DNA from: Solimonas flava DSM 18980
Lineage (GTDB): Bacteria > Pseudomonadota > Gammaproteobacteria > Nevskiales > Nevskiaceae
Reading direction: 5' to 3'
DNA: 64,000 nt
Assembly: GCF_000426685.1 (NCBI RefSeq)
Contig: NZ_AUFV01000016.1
Span: 1-64,000 of the forward strand
How positions within the stretch are numbered: position 1 is the stretch's first letter; every line of letters begins with the position of its first letter. Position numbers and translations under genes: made by a program. Positions 62,692 to 64,000 of this stretch are shown here, piece by piece. Under the pieces are notes generated by a model. The model searched no databases. It saw only the letters and a list, made by a program, of their open reading frames with translations, and was not told where the DNA came from.

Positions 62692-64000
62692 CTACGGCGT
62701 CGCCTCAAGCGGCGGACCCTCGGGGTCCGCCGCTTTTTTTGTATGCGCCACATGGCATGTGCGCATGTCGATCGGCCGCGGCACCACGGCGGCGTCGGCG
62801 ACGTGCCAGGCCGAGCGGCAGGCCAGACGCGCGGCGATCGTCGCCGGATCGCGCTGCTCGAGCGCCAGCGGCCACAGGCGCGCGACGCCGTCGCGGCCGC
62901 TGCTGAAGATCGCCGCACCGTCCGGCGCGAAACGCGCGCGACGCCACGGCACCAGGCCGTCGTGCGCCATGAAGGAATCCAGCAATTCGCCGCGGCGCGC
63001 ATCCCAGAGCTTGACGACCCCGTCCTGGCCGGCACTCAGCAGCAAATCGCCCGACGGATCGAAGGCCACCGAATCGACCGACGCGGTGTGGCCGGCCAGC
63101 GTGCGCAGGCGGTTGTCGGCCAGACGCCAAAGGCGCGCCGAGTTCGACCAGTCGCCGAGCGCCACCTGCGTGCCCTGCGCATCGAAGGTGCCGACGTTGA
63201 AGTAGGCCGAGGACGGATCGTCGAGCCGCTGCAGGATGCGGCCGTCGGTGGCGTCGAGGATGAAGGCCCGCGCGCGCTGCGCCGTCGCCAGCAGCCGCTG
63301 GCCGTCGCCGCTGAACGCGAGCACGGTGACGTTGGCGTCGGCATCGTTGTCGATCGGCAGTTCGACCGTCCAGCGCGCGGCGCCGGCCGGCGCATCGTAG
63401 AGGCGCACGACGCCGTGCTGGCCGATCGCCAGCAGCGGCGCCACCGGCGAGAACGCCGATGCATGGACCTCGCCGGACTCGTAGCGCAGCAGCGAGGCGC
63501 CGCTCGTCGTATCCCAGAGTTGCAGGCCATCGCCTTCGATGTCGGCGGCGAGATAGCGGCCGGAAAGATCGAACTGCAGTGCGGTCGGACGCCCGCCGAC
63601 CTCGGCATAGCGATGGCGCACGCGCCCCGCCGGCAGCTCGACGAGCGCGACGGCCCGCCCGTATGAACCGGTCGCGAGCAGCGACTGGTCACGGCTCAGC
63701 GCGGCGACGCTGAGCACGCCCTCGCCCTGTGCGTAGTCCCCGAGCCGGCGCAGCGGCTGGCGCTGCCAGAGCGTGCCGCCGCCACGCGCCTCGCCGACGA
63801 ACAGGCGCGCACCGTCGACGCTGAACGCCGCGGCCGGCGCGACATCCGGCGGCGCCGAACCGAGTTCCACCGGCGCCAGGTCCGGCAGCGCCCAGATCAC
63901 CAGCGCGCCGTCGGCGCCGCCGCTGATCAGCCGCGACGCATCCGCCGCGAAATGGAACGTGTTCGGCGCGCCGAGATGGCCGTCGAGGGTATAGGCCTCC
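62692..64000 (-). CDS. WD40-repeat protein, partial (5' end outside window)
   Basis: The frame is open through the window edge at 64000 and gives at least 436 residues. It contains six or more WD40-type blades, for example [66 protein letters not shown] and [24 protein letters not shown]-terminal cap with two cysteines ([22 protein letters not shown]) follows the last blade. No enzymatic domain is in the visible part; WD40 propellers act as binding platforms, and the missing N-terminus may hold a kinase or membrane segment. Its stop is 5 bp from the convergent H1-like gene. Confidence 0.87.
   Translation of the reverse strand, partial: EAYTLDGHLGAPNTFHFAADASRLISGGADGALVIWALPDLAPVELGSAPPDVAPAAAFSVDGARLFVGEARGGGTLWQRQPLRRLGDYAQGEGVLSVAALSRDQSLLATGSYGRAVALVELPAGRVRHRYAEVGGRPTALQFDLSGRYLAADIEGDGLQLWDTTSGASLLRYESGEVHASAFSPVAPLLAIGQHGVVRLYDAPAGAARWTVELPIDNDADANVTVLAFSGDGQRLLATAQRARAFILDATDGRILQRLDDPSSAYFNVGTFDAQGTQVALGDWSNSARLWRLADNRLRTLAGHTASVDSVAFDPSGDLLLSAGQDGVVKLWDARRGELLDSFMAHDGLVPWRRARFAPDGAAIFSSGRDGVARLWPLALEQRDPATIAARLACRSAWHVADAAVVPRPIDMRTCHVAHTKKAADPEGPPLEATP
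62707..62740 (+). terminator. Strong rho-independent terminator of the H1-like gene
   Basis: 12-bp perfect stem AGCGGCGGACCC / GGGTCCGCCGCT (62708-62734) with a 3-nt loop and seven T. It lies entirely inside the 3' coding end of the convergent WD40 gene, where it encodes DPEGPPLEA. Confidence 0.85.

Overview
The window is a high-GC stretch (about 70% by eye) of a gammaproteobacterial chromosome. Gammaproteobacterial markers are the YcgL protein, the block purN / purM / DUF2066 / PerM / hda, and PqiABC. Base composition and gene content suggest a Xanthomonadales/Nevskiales-type organism, but the genus cannot be fixed from the sequence alone. No rRNA, tRNA, CRISPR array or intact mobile element was seen.

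Layout. 1-1412: the 3' tail of an IS1182-type transposase, a lower-GC orphan secreted protein and about 500 bp without a gene. 1413-18917: housekeeping and accessory genes. These are a PQQ-type beta-propeller protein, YcgL, a GST, a persulfide dioxygenase, an outer-membrane barrel, a MASE2-GGDEF diguanylate cyclase, an SDR, TM2 and OPT membrane proteins, a patatin, DinB, CsbD/DUF1328 stress proteins, a diheme cytochrome c and a TesB-like thioesterase. 19026-26610: an exported M3 peptidase, then an envelope-lipid cluster (flippase-like protein, ArnC/DPM-type GT2, ArnT-type GT39, PAP2 phosphatase) followed by an LpxO-like hydroxylase.

26626-39745 is the most distinctive region, all on the minus strand. 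A FecI-type ECF sigma factor and a FecR anti-sigma factor are followed, after a terminator, by a TonB receptor with an STN signalling domain. Five tandem amidase-signature hydrolases and a LysM-nucleoside phosphorylase-like protein come next. The six enzymes are all predicted to be exported, and their genes are coupled to the receptor gene by overlaps or gaps of 23 bp or less. This looks like a self-inducing uptake and periplasmic degradation locus for an unknown amide-rich (perhaps peptidyl-nucleoside) compound. It is the best candidate for an undescribed system here.

39995-53288 holds pqiA (split in two)-pqiB-pqiC, a truncated hemoglobin, a TlpA thioredoxin, cysH with a palindromic upstream site, Hsp15, a BON protein, transaldolase, an MsbA-like ABC exporter, a lipoprotein hydrolase, a Nudix-MBL fusion, DUF3108 and purN. 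53439-64000 holds purM, divergent from DUF2066-perM-hda, then DUF2069-wrbA, an ICMT-like methyltransferase, a frameshifted 2OG oxygenase, a lytic transglycosylase, proS, a lysine/alanine-rich H1-like protein and a WD40 protein cut by the window edge.

A previously unlabelled regulatory motif, two 7-bp half-sites (RGTTCAG and RRTTCAS) separated by 4 bp, lies about 80-110 bp upstream of four genes: the outer-membrane barrel, csbD, the BON protein and the LpxO-like hydroxylase. It has the 11-bp period of OmpR/PhoB-family response regulator sites and suggests an envelope-stress regulon.
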